Notes under the pieces: generated by a model
What the model was told of the DNA's origin: nothing
Seen by the model: only the letters and a program-made list of their open reading frames with translations
Databases searched by the model: none
Position numbers and translations under genes: made by a program
In this document: positions 33,706-43,981 of the stretch, piece after piece
How positions within the stretch are numbered: the stretch's first letter is position 1
How the letters are laid out: each line of letters opens with the position of its first letter
Assembly (NCBI GenBank): GCA_902776365.1
Contig: CACYPU010000001.1
Span: 186,001-250,000 of the forward strand
Direction: 5' to 3'
Source: an uncultured Bacteroidota bacterium
Lineage (GTDB): Bacteria; Bacteroidota; Bacteroidia; Bacteroidales; P3
DNA: 64,000 nt

Positions 33706-36522
33706 ATGGATTATAATTACAACGAGATTGAGCAGAAGTGGCAGGAGTGGTGGCGCAAGGAGAGAGTGTATGAGGTGAAAAACGAGAGCGCGAAGCCGCA
33801 CTATTATGTGTTGGATATGTTCCCGTATCCGTCGGGTGCGGGCCTGCATGTGGGTCATCCGCTGGGGTATATCGCCAGCGACATCTATGCCCGCTACAAG
33901 AGGCTGCAGGGTTTCAATGTGCTGCACCCCATGGGCTACGACGCCTACGGCCTGCCGGCCGAGCAGTATGCTATCCAGACGGGTCAACATCCCGCCATCA
34001 CCACGGAGCAGAATATCAACCGCTACCGCGAGCAGCTGGACAAGATAGGCTTCTCGTTTGACTGGAGCCGCGAGGTGAGGACCTGCGAGCCGAAGTACTA
34101 TAAGTGGACGCAGTGGACGTTCCTCCAACTCTTCAAGCACTACTATGACAACGGCGCCAACAAGGCGCTGCCGATAGTTTCCCTCGAGGAGTGCTTCGCC
34201 AAGCAGGGCAGCGCAGGTCTCGACGCCGCCTGCACGGAGGTGATGGACTTCAGCGCCGAGGAGTGGAACGGCTGGGACGAGGCCAAGCGTCAGCAGGTGC
34301 TGATGAACTACCGCCTGGCCTACCTGGCCGATATTCCTGTGAACTGGTGCGCCGAGCTGGGCACCGTGCTGGCCAACGACGAGGTGGTCAACGGACTCTC
34401 CGTCCGCGGCGGCTACCCTGTGGAGCGCAAGCTGATGCGCCAGTGGAGCCTCCGTGTGTCGGCCTACGCCCAGCGGCTGGTCGACGGGTTGGAGGAGATT
34501 GACTGGACCGACAGTCTCAAAGAGATTCAGCGCAACTGGATAGGGCGCTCGGAAGGTGCGGCCGTCTGGTTCCCGTTGGCTGGCAACGAAGAACATTCTT
34601 TCGAAATTTTCACCACTAGGCCGGATACCATCTTCGGTGTGACGTTTATGGTGCTGTGTCCTGAGCATGAGCTTATCGACCAGATTACCACACCAGAGCA
34701 GAAGGCAGAGGTGGAGGCTTACGTCACCTGGGCCAAAAACCGCTCGGAGCGTGAGCGCCAGGCCGAGGTGAAGAAGGTGAGCGGCGTCTTCACGGGCGCC
34801 TACGCCATCAACCCTTTGACCGAAGAGAAGATACCTATCTGGGTCTCGGAATATGTGCTGGCCGGCTACGGCACCGGCGCCATTATGGCGGTGCCCGCCC
34901 ACGACAGCCGCGACTTCGCCTTCGCCCGTCATTTCAACCTGCCCATCCGTCAGGTGGTCTCGTTGGAGAAAGATGTGGTGAGTGACCCCACCACCTGGGA
35001 GGAGAGTATGGACGCGAAGACGGGCTACTCGGTGAATAGCGGATTCGTCACTGGCATGAAAGTGAAGGAGGCTATGTCTGCCGTCATCGACCATATAGAG
35101 AAGATGGGCATCGGCCACCGCACGGTGAACTATCGCTTGAGGGACGCCATCTTCAGCCGCCAGCGCTACTGGGGCGAGCCGTTCCCTGTGTACTACAAGA
35201 ATGGTATCGCTTGCACCCTCCCTGAGGAATGCCTGCCGCTGGAGCTGCCGGAGGTGAGCGAGTTTAAACCCACTACCACAGGCGAGCCGCCGCTGGGACA
35301 TGCACAGAAATGGGCCTGGGACGAGGAGAAGCGCTGTGTGGTCGACAAGTCGCTGATAGACAACAAGACTGTCTTCCCGCTGGAGCTGAGCACTATGCCC
35401 GGCTTCGCAGGCTCGAGCGGATATTATCTCCGCTATATGGATCCGCACAATGACGAGGCCTACTTCTCGAAGGAGGCTGTGGAGTATTGGCAGAAGGTTG
35501 ACCTTTATGTCGGCGGTGCCGAACATGCTTCGGGCCACCTCATCTACGCCCGTTTCTGGAACAAATTCTTGCACGACATCGGTATGTCGGTGGTCGAGGA
35601 GCCTTTCCAGAAACTCATCAATCAGGGCATGATTCAGGGTCGCTCGAACTTTGTCTACAGAAGCAAAGCCGACAACGGACTCTTCATCTCGAAGGGACTT
35701 ATCAAGAATATGGACGACGTCACCGCCATCCATGTGGATATCAATATCGTGGACAACGACGTGCTGGATATCGAGAAGTTCCGCCAGTGGCGTCCCGAGT
35801 TTGCCAATGCCAGATTCGAGCTGGAGGATGGCAAGTATGTCTGCGGCTGGGAGGTGGAGAAGATGTCGAAGTCGATGTACAACGTGCAGAACCCCGACGA
35901 CCTGGTGGCTCGCTATGGTGCCGACACACTACGTCTGTACGAGATGTTCCTGGGTCCTGTGGAACAGGCCAAGCCGTGGGACACTAACGGCATCGAGGGA
36001 GTGTTCCGCTTCCTGAAAAAGTTCTGGAGATTGTTTGATGGGTCTGATGGGTCTAATGGGTCTAATGGGTCTTTAAAGATATTGCATCAGACTATAAAGA
36101 AGATTACCGACGATATTGAGCGTTTCTCGTTCAACACGTCGGTGTCGACCTTTATGATTGCCACCAACCAGCTGACCGACCTCAAATGCGGCAGCCGCGA
36201 GGTGCTGGAGCCGTTGGTGGTGCTGATAGCCCCCTTCGCCCCGCACATCGCCGAGGAACTGTGGCACCAGATGGGACACGAAGGCAGCGTATGCGACGCC
36301 CAGTGGCCGGTGTGCGACCCGCAGTATCTTGTGGAGGACACGGTGAAATATCCCGTGCAGTTCAACGGCAAGATGCGTTTCATGCTGGAGTTGCCGGCTG
36401 ATGCCGACCAGCAGAAGGCTCTGGAGGCCGTGAAGGCTGCTCCCGAGAGCGCCAAGTGGCTGACGGGAGAGCCGAAGAAAGTTATTTTTGTACCGAAGAA
36501 AATCATTAACATCGTATGCTGA
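33706..36522 (+). CDS. leuS: Leucyl-tRNA synthetase
   Basis: 938 aa class I synthetase. The HIGH motif is in [15 protein letters not shown] (about 41-55), KMSKS is at about residues 720-724 ([11 protein letters not shown]), and the editing domain shows [12 protein letters not shown] and VPAHDSRDF. Near the C-terminus, between WRLF and [10 protein letters not shown], residues about 778-790 are four repeats of (D/N)-G-S coded by a 9-nt tandem tract. This is a flexible Gly-Ser loop where LeuS proteins vary. The gene shares 7 nt with nusB and starts a conserved plus-strand run. Confidence 0.97.
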   Translation: MDYNYNEIEQKWQEWWRKERVYEVKNESAKPHYYVLDMFPYPSGAGLHVGHPLGYIASDIYARYKRLQGFNVLHPMGYDAYGLPAEQYAIQTGQHPAITTEQNINRYREQLDKIGFSFDWSREVRTCEPKYYKWTQWTFLQLFKHYYDNGANKALPIVSLEECFAKQGSAGLDAACTEVMDFSAEEWNGWDEAKRQQVLMNYRLAYLADIPVNWCAELGTVLANDEVVNGLSVRGGYPVERKLMRQWSLRVSAYAQRLVDGLEEIDWTDSLKEIQRNWIGRSEGAAVWFPLAGNEEHSFEIFTTRPDTIFGVTFMVLCPEHELIDQITTPEQKAEVEAYVTWAKNRSERERQAEVKKVSGVFTGAYAINPLTEEKIPIWVSEYVLAGYGTGAIMAVPAHDSRDFAFARHFNLPIRQVVSLEKDVVSDPTTWEESMDAKTGYSVNSGFVTGMKVKEAMSAVIDHIEKMGIGHRTVNYRLRDAIFSRQRYWGEPFPVYYKNGIACTLPEECLPLELPEVSEFKPTTTGEPPLGHAQKWAWDEEKRCVVDKSLIDNKTVFPLELSTMPGFAGSSGYYLRYMDPHNDEAYFSKEAVEYWQKVDLYVGGAEHASGHLIYARFWNKFLHDIGMSVVEEPFQKLINQGMIQGRSNFVYRSKADNGLFISKGLIKNMDDVTAIHVDINIVDNDVLDIEKFRQWRPEFANARFELEDGKYVCGWEVEKMSKSMYNVQNPDDLVARYGADTLRLYEMFLGPVEQAKPWDTNGIEGVFRFLKKFWRLFDGSDGSNGSNGSLKILHQTIKKITDDIERFSFNTSVSTFMIATNQLTDLKCGSREVLEPLVVLIAPFAPHIAEELWHQMGHEGSVCDAQWPVCDPQYLVEDTVKYPVQFNGKMRFMLELPADADQQKALEAVKAAPESAKWLTGEPKKVIFVPKKIINIVC
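36037..36072. repeat. Four 9-nt repeats in leuS
   Basis: Two copies of GATGGGTCT then two of AATGGGTCT, all in frame, coding (DGS)2(NGS)2. The unit is a multiple of three, so copy-number change would not break the gene. Confidence 0.9.
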
Positions 36523-37466
36523 GCAGACATTTTTTGAGAAGCAAGGTCTTGCAGGCCATCTATGCCAGCCGGTATGAGGAGAAGACTGCCGATGAGGTGG
36601 CCAAACGTTTCGAGTATCATATCGCAAAGCTCAACGAACTGGGGGTTCTGCAGGTTTCGCTGCTGCCTGTGTTCGTGGATGTGGCCGCCGAGGTGTTGGA
36701 AGAGGGCAAGAAGAAGTTCCGTCCGACGGCTGAGGAGCTGAATCCGAGTATGCGCTTGTTGGACAACGAGTTTATTCGCCGGATGGCAGATAATTTCGAG
36801 TTGAAACAGCACATGCAGAGTTGGTGTGGATGCTGGGAGACGCACAGGGACTTGGTGCGCGAGGCATTTCTTGATTTCAGGAAGATGAAGGAATACCGGG
36901 AGTATGTGGATTCCAAGGAAAAGGGATTTGAGTCCGACAAAGCTTTTGCCATCCTTCTCTTCCGCTATTTGATGAATAGGGAGGCCTTGTGTGTGGCGAT
37001 AGGTGAGCGTAGCCTGCTGTGGGAGGACGACTTCGAGCAGATTGCCCAGTATAACTTTATGATGTTGAAGACGCTGGACGAGGAATATTTCGACGAGGCG
37101 ATGCCTTGGCCGGTGATGTATGACAAGAGGGCAGGGAAGGACGAGGCCGACATGGATTTCGCCCGTGGTTTGCTGCGCGACACGATAGCGACGAAAGAGG
37201 AGTCGGAGGAACTGGTGAGAGGGCATTTGCAGGGATGGGAGTTCGAGCGTGTAGCTTCGATGGATATTCTGTTGATTAATATGGCTGTCGCTGAACTTAC
37301 GGGTTGCCCCACCATCCCCGAGCGGGTGACAGTGGATGAATACATCGAGCTGTCGAAGGAGTTTAGTTCGGAACGCAGCCGGTTGTTTATTAATGGTATA
37401 CTTGACAAGCTGATTGCCGAGTTGCGGTCGAAGGGAAGAATTAAGAAAATTGAAACAGAGAATTGA
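36516..37466 (+). CDS. nusB: Transcription antitermination protein NusB (long Bacteroidota form)
   Basis: 316 aa, about twice the Escherichia coli length, as is usual in Bacteroidota. The N-terminal [14 protein letters not shown] and the C-terminal NusB fold ([45 protein letters not shown]) frame a lineage-specific middle region. NusB binds boxA RNA with S10 to keep rRNA transcription going. It starts 7 nt inside the end of leuS and ends just before the DUF1573 lipoprotein. Confidence 0.93.
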   Translation: MLSRHFLRSKVLQAIYASRYEEKTADEVAKRFEYHIAKLNELGVLQVSLLPVFVDVAAEVLEEGKKKFRPTAEELNPSMRLLDNEFIRRMADNFELKQHMQSWCGCWETHRDLVREAFLDFRKMKEYREYVDSKEKGFESDKAFAILLFRYLMNREALCVAIGERSLLWEDDFEQIAQYNFMMLKTLDEEYFDEAMPWPVMYDKRAGKDEADMDFARGLLRDTIATKEESEELVRGHLQGWEFERVASMDILLINMAVAELTGCPTIPERVTVDEYIELSKEFSSERSRLFINGILDKLIAELRSKGRIKKIETEN

Positions 37467-37477
37467 TGGTTGAGACT

Positions 37478-37918
37478 ATGAAAAAGATTTCTTTTGTGAT
37501 ACTGTTTGCGGGAGTAATGCTCTGGGGCTGTGGAAACGGACCGAAGTCCGGCGATACGGTTAAACCCATCGAATCGGATTTGGTGGAAAATTTTGACTCC
37601 GAGAGCAGCGCAAAAATCACTTTCGATGAGGAGATGCATGATTTCGGCAACTTGTCGGCAGGTGAGAACGTGAGCTACAGCTTCCATTTCCGCAATACAG
37701 GAAAGAAAGATTTGATAATCACCGGCTGCAGCGCAAGTTGTGGCTGTACGGTGCCCAGTTATCCGCAGGGACGCATCGCTCCCGGCAAGGATGGCTATCT
37801 GACGGTGTCGTTCAACAGCTCTGGCAAGGCTGGCGAGACATACGAGGAGGTGACGGTGGTGAGCAATGCACAACCCGGTCGCCAGACCTTGCGAATCCGT
37901 GCACAAGTGGGATTTTAG
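37478..37918 (+). CDS. DUF1573 lipoprotein
   Basis: 146 aa. A short signal peptide with the lipobox VMLWGC (Cys near 17) precedes one DUF1573 Ig-like beta domain: FDEEMHDFGNLSAGENVSYS, then FRNTGKKDLIITGCSASCGC and PGKDGYLTVSF. The paired Cys residues around SASCGC are typical. Function is unknown; such domains are periplasmic and may bind other envelope proteins. Alternative starts at 37463 (TTG) and 37466 exist, but MKKISF gives the normal signal peptide. The order nusB-DUF1573-yajC is a familiar Bacteroidales neighbourhood. Confidence 0.88.
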   Translation: MKKISFVILFAGVMLWGCGNGPKSGDTVKPIESDLVENFDSESSAKITFDEEMHDFGNLSAGENVSYSFHFRNTGKKDLIITGCSASCGCTVPSYPQGRIAPGKDGYLTVSFNSSGKAGETYEEVTVVSNAQPGRQTLRIRAQVGF

Positions 37919-37944
37919 AAATTAAAAATTAATAATTAACAATT
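37918..37944. repeat. AATTAAAAATTAATAATT tract
   Basis: A simple AT-rich degenerate tract filling the DUF1573-yajC spacer. Confidence 0.6.
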
Positions 37945-37951
37945 TGAGATT

Positions 37952-38206
37952 ATGGGTTCAATGATTTTAATGATCGGCCTTTTGGTGCTGATGTGGGTTT
38001 TGATGATGCGTCCCCAGCGCAAGAAAGAAAAAGAGGAGCGTCAGTTCCGTGAGAATCTTCAGAAAGGTGACCGAGTTGTCTTCTCCGGCGGCATCTATGG
38101 CAAGGTGCATTCTGTCGACACTCACACCGTTGAGGTGGAGGTGTCGAACGGCGTTGTCATGACTGTCGAGAAGGGCATGATTCAGCCTGCTCCCGAAGAA
38201 AAATAA
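37952..38206 (+). CDS. yajC: Preprotein translocase subunit YajC
   Basis: 84 aa accessory subunit of the Sec translocase (with SecDF). One N-terminal helix (residues 3-20) is followed by the signature MRPQRKKEKE and the small beta domain LQKGDRVVFSGGIYGKVHSVD. It is followed by a CGGTTAA tract (38205-38235) and the ybbR gene. Confidence 0.95.
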   Translation: MGSMILMIGLLVLMWVLMMRPQRKKEKEERQFRENLQKGDRVVFSGGIYGKVHSVDTHTVEVEVSNGVVMTVEKGMIQPAPEEK

Positions 38207-38235
38207 CGGTTAACGGTTAATGGTTAACGAAGGGT
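38205..38235. repeat. CGGTTAA tract
   Basis: Three to four copies of (A/C)GGTTAA immediately after the yajC stop, non-coding. Confidence 0.75.
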
Positions 38236-38243
38236 AATATTCC

Positions 38244-39221
38244 ATGAAGAGTGGACGGCGACACAGTACCTTGTCCTTTGTGGTGATACTGGCACTGACG
38301 GTGTTGGTATGGTTTGCTGTCGCCATGTCGGAGGTGAGGGAATACCCAGTCAGGGTGAAGGTGGAGATGACGGGTTTTGACAGAAACCAATACGCTGTGG
38401 TGCAGTCCGATTCCATGGTGACACTGCAGGTGGAGGCGACGGGATTCAGTGCGTTGCTGTATGGCCTGAAAGAGAAGCCTGTGACTCTGAAAATCAACAT
38501 GAGGGGCGAGAACGTGAGGACATGGTATCGAGAGGGTGAGGCAGGAAAGTTGCTCTGTCGTTCGGTGTCTGTGGACGACTTGGGTGACAGACTGGCAAAC
38601 GATTTGTCGGGGAATGGCATGCGGCAGATAGGCAGTGCGAAGGATTCGTTGAGGCTGGTGCTGGCGGAGCGTAAAAGCAAGGTGTTCCGTGTAGACATCA
38701 GCGACGTGAATGTCTCTTTCGCAGAAGGCTATGGCTTGTATGGAGAACCATTGGTGTCACCTGCAGAAGTGACTCTCTATGGCGATGAGGAATCATTGTC
38801 GAAAATCGAAAGGGTGAGGGTGATGCCGGTGAATATCAAGGGCCTTACGAAGAGCGGTGCTTACATGCTGTCGCTCGATACGGCGTGGAGAAACAATGAT
38901 GTGTATGCCTCCACCGACAAGGTGACGCTACGGGTTTCTGTGGAGCAGTATGTAGAACGCGAGTATACACTTCCCATCGAGGTGTCGGAATCGGACAGCC
39001 TGACAAGGCTGAATCTCTATCCCGACAAGGTGCAGTTGAGAGTCTGGGTGCCGAGGCGCGACATAGCATCGGTGACGGCGGACCGCTTCTCCGTGGCTGT
39101 CGATTACCGTGATGTGACTTCCCGTGCCAGAAAACTCAAGGTCCGCCTCAACCGTTTCCCACAGACCGTCCGTGTCCACAGCCTCACACCAGAAGAGGTG
39201 AAGTATGTGGTGATTAAGTAG
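38244..39221 (+). CDS. YbbR-domain membrane-anchored protein
   Basis: 325 aa. An N-terminal membrane helix (residues 10-30, FVVILALTVLVWFAVAMSE) anchors an extracytoplasmic region made of YbbR-like beta repeats, each with the pattern of a conserved strand pair and Leu/Gly turn (for example FAEGYGLYGEPLVSPAEVTL). In Firmicutes YbbR proteins (CdaR) regulate diadenylate cyclase. No cdaA gene is adjacent here, so that role is not shown. It lies between yajC and coaE, an order common in Bacteroidales. Confidence 0.82.
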   Translation: MKSGRRHSTLSFVVILALTVLVWFAVAMSEVREYPVRVKVEMTGFDRNQYAVVQSDSMVTLQVEATGFSALLYGLKEKPVTLKINMRGENVRTWYREGEAGKLLCRSVSVDDLGDRLANDLSGNGMRQIGSAKDSLRLVLAERKSKVFRVDISDVNVSFAEGYGLYGEPLVSPAEVTLYGDEESLSKIERVRVMPVNIKGLTKSGAYMLSLDTAWRNNDVYASTDKVTLRVSVEQYVEREYTLPIEVSESDSLTRLNLYPDKVQLRVWVPRRDIASVTADRFSVAVDYRDVTSRARKLKVRLNRFPQTVRVHSLTPEEVKYVVIK

Positions 39222-39233
39222 TCTGTAGTCAGG

Positions 39234-39815
39234 ATGAAGAGAATTGGCATCACGGGCGGTATGGGCTGTGGCAAGACCACGGTGGTGGCTGAGTTTGAAC
39301 GGCTGGGAATCCCTGCCTTTGTTGCCGACAAGGTGGGAGGCTCTTATTATGACGATGCCACGTTTCTTTCTGAGGTGAGAGCGGTTCTGGGAGACGGTAT
39401 TTTCGATGTCGACGGGAAAGTGGACAAGAAACGTATCGCATCGATAGTCTTTTCCGACAAGGAGGCCCTTGGGAAACTCAACGCATTGGTACACCCCAGG
39501 GTGATGGCCGACTTCGATAGATTCTGTGCCCAGCATGCCGATAGGCCATACGTGATTTTCGAGAGCGCCATTCTGTATGATTATGGATTGGACCGCTTCA
39601 TGGACAAGGTAGTATGTGTCTATCTCTCGCTCGACGAGCGTTTGGAACGCTTGAAGGCACGCGACGGAGCCGAAGAGGAAGCGCTGTTGTCGCGCATACA
39701 TAACCAGATGTCGGCCGAAGAGATGATGCGTCGGGCCGACTATGTGATATTGAACTATGAGGGGAATCCTAGGAGGCGGCAGGTGGAATATATAGATAGG
39801 GAATTAAGAAAGTAA
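39234..39815 (+). CDS. coaE: Dephospho-CoA kinase
   Basis: 193 aa, last step of coenzyme A synthesis: phosphorylates the 3'-OH of dephospho-CoA. The P-loop is GITGGMGCGKTTV (residues 4-16). NALVHPRVMADF, with the conserved HP, and FESAILYDYGLDRFMDKVV match the family. It ends a few bases before the NagZ-like gene. Confidence 0.95.
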   Translation: MKRIGITGGMGCGKTTVVAEFERLGIPAFVADKVGGSYYDDATFLSEVRAVLGDGIFDVDGKVDKKRIASIVFSDKEALGKLNALVHPRVMADFDRFCAQHADRPYVIFESAILYDYGLDRFMDKVVCVYLSLDERLERLKARDGAEEEALLSRIHNQMSAEEMMRRADYVILNYEGNPRRRQVEYIDRELRK

Positions 39816-39823
39816 GATTTATA

Positions 39824-42115
39824 ATGAAAGTAGTCAGTAATCAGTGGTCAGTGGTTAGTAGCTTGCGCATGTTTATTTGCGTCAGCATAATTTTCAATTT
39901 TTCATTTTTCAATTCGGCAACGGCCCAACCCCGTTGGGTAGACTCGGTGATGAACACCCTTTTGCTCGAGGAACGTATCGCGCAACTTATGGTGGTGCGG
40001 GTGCCGTTGGATATGGATGACGAGCAGGCTGCCGAATTCTCTGCCACGATGAATGGCTACAAGGTGGGCGGTGTCTGTTTCTTTGTCGGCACCGCCGAGC
40101 GACAGGCGGCGATGACACGCCGGTTCCAGAAAGATGCCAAGGTCCCGCTGTTGGTCTGCATCGATGGCGAATGGGGACTGGGTATGCGTCTGAAGGATAT
40201 GTACAGCTTCCCTCGCAATGCCACGTTCGGAATGCTCGAGCCCTATGCCGACAGTATTGTCTATCGCATGGGTGAGGAGATTGGACGCCAGTGTCGTATG
40301 ATGGGCATCCACATCAACTTCGCTCCGGTGGTCGACATCAATTCCAATCCCAACAATCCTGTGATTGGCACACGCTCTTTCGGTACCGACCGTGAGCGTG
40401 TCAGCCAGCTCGGCATCATGTATCTCAAGGGACAACAGAGCCAGGGGGTGATGGCAGTGGCCAAGCATTTCCCGGGACATGGCGATACCGACAAGGACAG
40501 CCATCTCGAACTGCCGGTCATCAACCATTCTCTTGCGTATATCGACACCATCGACACCTATCCTTTCAAGCGTCTCATCAAGGCTGGCGTGGGTGGCGTC
40601 ATGGTGGCGCACCTGCAGGTGAACGCTTACGACAAGAATCGTCCTTCGTCGCTCAGCCCGGCGATTGTTACAGATTTGCTGAAGAAAAAACTGGGCTTTG
40701 ATGGTTTGGTCATCACCGACGGCATCGACATGAAAGGTATCACCAATAGCTATTCCGGCGGTCAGGCAGAACTGGCGGCCATCCGTGCCGGCAACGATAT
40801 TATACTCCTCCCTCCCGATGTGCCGCAGTCGATACAGACTATCAAGGAGGCGGCCCTGAAGGACAAGGAATTGCGAGAACAGATAGACTATCACTGCCGT
40901 CGTGTACTCGAGGCAAAATACAAGCTTGTATTGCCTCATATCAAAGACAAGATTGTAGTGCCTGGCGACAAACGTCGGGCCGCATGCGAGGAAATTTTAT
41001 CTGAATTGAACCTCCACCTCGACAAGCGGATAGACTCTGTGGTCAACGCTGCTATCGCCGCCAAAGCCATGCCGGGATGCCAGATTGTGGTGCTTCATAA
41101 AGGCAGGATGATTCTCAACAGGGCTTACGGACAAATAAGCTATGATGAGGGATTCTCCGAGGTGGACACACAGACGTTGTATGACCTCGCCTCGCTCACC
41201 AAAGTCTGTGCCACCACCCTTGCGGTGATGAAGCTGGTGGACATGGGAAAACTGAAGATTGACGACCGGCTGAGTAAATACCTGCCTTACCTGAAAGGTA
41301 CCGACAAGGAAAATATCACCATTAAGCAGGCCATGAGCCACTGCGCCCGACTGAAAGCCTTTGACAGCTACTGGCAGAAGGCTTCGGGCTATGATACCAT
41401 TCTGCGCTTGGTGGCTGCGACGCCTCGCCTCAAAAAAGAAGGTTATGTCTATAGCGATTTAGGATTCATGCTGTTGAGCGACGTGGTCAGGCGTGTGAGC
41501 GGCAAGACTCTCGACCGTTTTGTGGACGAACAGTTTTATAAACCTATGGGGCTGAAGTTCACCTTGTTCAACCCGATGAAGAAAGGCGATGGCGCCGAAG
41601 GATTCGTCCGGGCAGAGATTGCACCTACGGAAAAAGACTCGTTGCGTGCCGACTATAAGGGTTATATCTGGGGCAATGTTCACGACCCCAATGCTTTCGC
41701 TATGGGTGGTGTCAGTGGACATGCGGGGCTATTTTCCAATGCCAAGGAGGTGGCTCAGATTATGCAGATGTTGCTTGACGGCGGAGTGTATAAAGGTCAC
41801 CGCTACCTCAAACAGAAGACAGTCGAGACTTTCACCAAGCGTCATTATGGCAAGCAAGGCAACCGCAGGGCTTTGGGCTTTGACAAGCAGCTTTTCAAAC
41901 CCTCGGATAATGCACAGGTATGCAAGGACGCTTCGCAAGCCTCGTTTGGACATACAGGCTTTACGGGCACCATGGTCTGGGTTGACCCCGAGTATGACTT
42001 GGTTTATGTCTTCCTCTCCAACCGTGTACACCCCACAGCCACGCCCAATCTGCTTGCTCAGATGAATGTGCGCACCGATATTCAAAGCATCCTTTATCAA
42101 TACTTTAAAAAATAA
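39824..42115 (+). CDS. Family 3 glycoside hydrolase (NagZ-like) fused to a beta-lactamase-type serine hydrolase
   Basis: 763 aa, secreted. The N-terminal GH3 domain (about residues 40-370) contains AKHFPGHGDTDKDSH, the NagZ His/Asp motif, and GLVITDGIDMKG with the nucleophile Asp, so it should release GlcNAc from muropeptides. The C-terminal domain (about 395-760) is a class C-like serine hydrolase with the SxxK motif in LASLTKVCA (about 455) and YSDLGF (about 542), as in D-Ala-D-Ala peptidases and esterases. Many Bacteroidota relatives have a second GH3 domain in between that is absent here. The first 15 residues come from a GGTCAGTG-type tract; the start could be the ATG at 39869, right before a TTTTCAAT signal core. 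Confidence 0.9.
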   Translation: MKVVSNQWSVVSSLRMFICVSIIFNFSFFNSATAQPRWVDSVMNTLLLEERIAQLMVVRVPLDMDDEQAAEFSATMNGYKVGGVCFFVGTAERQAAMTRRFQKDAKVPLLVCIDGEWGLGMRLKDMYSFPRNATFGMLEPYADSIVYRMGEEIGRQCRMMGIHINFAPVVDINSNPNNPVIGTRSFGTDRERVSQLGIMYLKGQQSQGVMAVAKHFPGHGDTDKDSHLELPVINHSLAYIDTIDTYPFKRLIKAGVGGVMVAHLQVNAYDKNRPSSLSPAIVTDLLKKKLGFDGLVITDGIDMKGITNSYSGGQAELAAIRAGNDIILLPPDVPQSIQTIKEAALKDKELREQIDYHCRRVLEAKYKLVLPHIKDKIVVPGDKRRAACEEILSELNLHLDKRIDSVVNAAIAAKAMPGCQIVVLHKGRMILNRAYGQISYDEGFSEVDTQTLYDLASLTKVCATTLAVMKLVDMGKLKIDDRLSKYLPYLKGTDKENITIKQAMSHCARLKAFDSYWQKASGYDTILRLVAATPRLKKEGYVYSDLGFMLLSDVVRRVSGKTLDRFVDEQFYKPMGLKFTLFNPMKKGDGAEGFVRAEIAPTEKDSLRADYKGYIWGNVHDPNAFAMGGVSGHAGLFSNAKEVAQIMQMLLDGGVYKGHRYLKQKTVETFTKRHYGKQGNRRALGFDKQLFKPSDNAQVCKDASQASFGHTGFTGTMVWVDPEYDLVYVFLSNRVHPTATPNLLAQMNVRTDIQSILYQYFKK
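39829..39915. repeat. Two different tracts at the start of the NagZ-like gene
   Basis: A GTCAGTGGTCAGTGG tract (39829-39861, coding NQWSVVSS) and a TTTTCAAT tract (39889-39915, coding the signal-peptide core) flank the alternative ATG at 39869. Confidence 0.8.
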
Positions 42116-42153
42116 CTATTATCTAGTATCTGTAAACTTTTAACTGACTAACT

Positions 42154-42933
42154 ATGGGATTCACCAAATGGATATTCGCCGGTCTGGGTTGGGCGCTGGG
42201 AGGCCCCATCGGAGCTTTGCTAGGGTTCTTTCTCGGTAGTTCGTTCGACACCTCGTCGACATTTGTCGGTGATGGCTCCACGCATCATGGTCCTTATCGC
42301 AATACCGGTACCCAAGCTGATATCAACGCCGCTTTGATGGTGCTTATCGCTGCAGTGATGAAGGCCGATGGGCAGGTGAAGAAAAGCGAACTCAATTATG
42401 TGAAAAAGTTCCTTCTGCAGAACTACGGAGAAGAGCGCGGGAAAGAGATGCTCAAGGTGTTGCAGCAGATGGTGCAGCAGGACATCCCCATCAACCAGGT
42501 GTGTGTGCAAATCAAGGTCAACACCGACTATAACACGCGCTACCACATGGTGGATTTCCTTTTCGGATTGGGGCGTGCCGACGGCTCGTTTGACCAGACA
42601 GAACTTAATATGCTGCGCCTCATTGCCCAGTATCTGGGTATTTCGCAAAGCGACTATATTTCTATCTATGAACGTCATGTAGGTGGCAGCTACTCAAGCA
42701 ATCAGGCATTCAGGCAATCAAGCAATCAGAAAGATCCCTATAAGGTTCTCGGCATCACCAAAGATGCCACTGACGACGAGGTGAAGAAGGCTTACCGCAA
42801 GATGGCCATGAAATACCATCCCGACCGTGTGGCCGGCATGAGCGAGGAAATGCAGCGCAATGCCGCCGAGCAGATGAAGGAAATCAACGAAGCCTACGAA
42901 CAAATCAAACTCCTTCGCCCCAACATCAAGTAG
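42154..42933 (+). CDS. TerB-like plus DnaJ-domain protein (DjlA-like)
   Basis: 259 aa. A short Gly-rich hydrophobic N-terminus ([21 protein letters not shown]) suggests membrane anchoring. A TerB/DjlA-type helical domain follows (about 50-175, with [17 protein letters not shown] and [16 protein letters not shown]). The C-terminal J domain (about 195-259) has [17 protein letters not shown] and the HPD motif in MKYHPDRV. It should recruit DnaK to the membrane. The linker between domains (about 181-192, [12 protein letters not shown]) is coded by a CAATCAGG tract. Confidence 0.9.
   Translation: MGFTKWIFAGLGWALGGPIGALLGFFLGSSFDTSSTFVGDGSTHHGPYRNTGTQADINAALMVLIAAVMKADGQVKKSELNYVKKFLLQNYGEERGKEMLKVLQQMVQQDIPINQVCVQIKVNTDYNTRYHMVDFLFGLGRADGSFDQTELNMLRLIAQYLGISQSDYISIYERHVGGSYSSNQAFRQSSNQKDPYKVLGITKDATDDEVKKAYRKMAMKYHPDRVAGMSEEMQRNAAEQMKEINEAYEQIKLLRPNIK
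42695..42730. repeat. CAATCAGG tract in the interdomain linker
   Basis: Four 8-9 nt units (AAGCAATCA, GGCATTCA, GGCAATCA, AGCAATCAG), in frame, exactly between the TerB and J domains. Confidence 0.85.
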
Positions 42934-42940
42934 CTCGTTC

Positions 42941-43981
42941 ATGAAAAAGGTGGTACTCATATTGATTGTGGTAATAGCCTCTATGGGAGCTGCAGCTCAG
43001 TCGAACCTCAAGCCCCGTTTTGGACTCACGCAAACGCAGGTGAACCACATCGACACCGTGCTGGCATGGATGACCAAGTACAATCATGCCGATTTCCGTT
43101 ATGGTATCTGGGGTGGCAGTATATCTCCCAATAGGACCCAGCTTCTCAACCGGATGCTGACGGCTTACGAACTCTATGACTTGGCGTTGCATCACGTCTC
43201 GCCGTCGGTGAGGGTGACGGCTGGTGTTATCATCGTCAAACGCTACTCGCAGTTGGCTCCCCAGCTGGTGATGGATATGTTGGCTGATTCAGGGGTCTTT
43301 CATTCCAGTGCTTATTGTATTGGATATTCGGATTGGGTAGGTAGCTACGTTTTGGATGAGGCTGTGAATGAAAAATGTATGTCCGACAGTCTTTTGCATA
43401 TCATCGACAGCCTTATTCTTACGTCCGACTATCGCCACATCCAGCGTCGTGGCAAGCTGATACGTCAGATGGCGCTCACCGATGAGAACCATGCGTTGTT
43501 GCTCCGTCTTTGGCAGGAGGAAAGACAGAACGGGGCGCTGCTCAAACTGGCCACTTTCCGTCGTGATGCTGACACTACGCTCGTTATTGAAGCCCTACAC
43601 GAGAAACGCGGGAAACGTAATGGGCGAAGTCCGTACAATTATTTCCCCACCGCCGAACAACAGGCGATAAGTGCCATAACCGTCTGGCCTCATAAGGCTT
43701 TCAAACCTCATCTGGAGGCTATCGCCGATGATAATTATAGTAATACAGCCTTCTACGAGGCGGTGCTGTCTTTCGACACGACTTGGGCTGCGGCATGTGT
43801 CGATAGCATTTTTGCCCGTTTGGCCCGCAACCCTAAAAACGAAGTGAAGGATTATGCTCCGCAGGGGAATATGACATTGTGGGCAGGTGAGGCGCTATAT
43901 CGGACGTTTAACAAACTATCCCATCCCAGTGCAGAGCTGAGACGGCGCCTATGGCATTATATTGTGGTGCCTAAATATTAG
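42941..43981 (+). CDS. Secreted protein of unknown function, 346 aa
   Basis: A clear signal peptide (MKKVVLILIVVIASMGAAAQ) and no lipobox. The mature protein is helical and looks like an irregular alpha-repeat (HEAT-like) protein, with segments such as SVRVTAGVIIVKRYSQLAPQ and ENHALLLRLWQEERQNGALL. No catalytic motif stands out and I recognise no family. It starts 8 nt after the J-domain gene, so co-expression is likely. Its stop overlaps the stop of the convergent nucleoside phosphorylase by 4 nt. Confidence 0.75.
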   Translation: MKKVVLILIVVIASMGAAAQSNLKPRFGLTQTQVNHIDTVLAWMTKYNHADFRYGIWGGSISPNRTQLLNRMLTAYELYDLALHHVSPSVRVTAGVIIVKRYSQLAPQLVMDMLADSGVFHSSAYCIGYSDWVGSYVLDEAVNEKCMSDSLLHIIDSLILTSDYRHIQRRGKLIRQMALTDENHALLLRLWQEERQNGALLKLATFRRDADTTLVIEALHEKRGKRNGRSPYNYFPTAEQQAISAITVWPHKAFKPHLEAIADDNYSNTAFYEAVLSFDTTWAAACVDSIFARLARNPKNEVKDYAPQGNMTLWAGEALYRTFNKLSHPSAELRRRLWHYIVVPKY

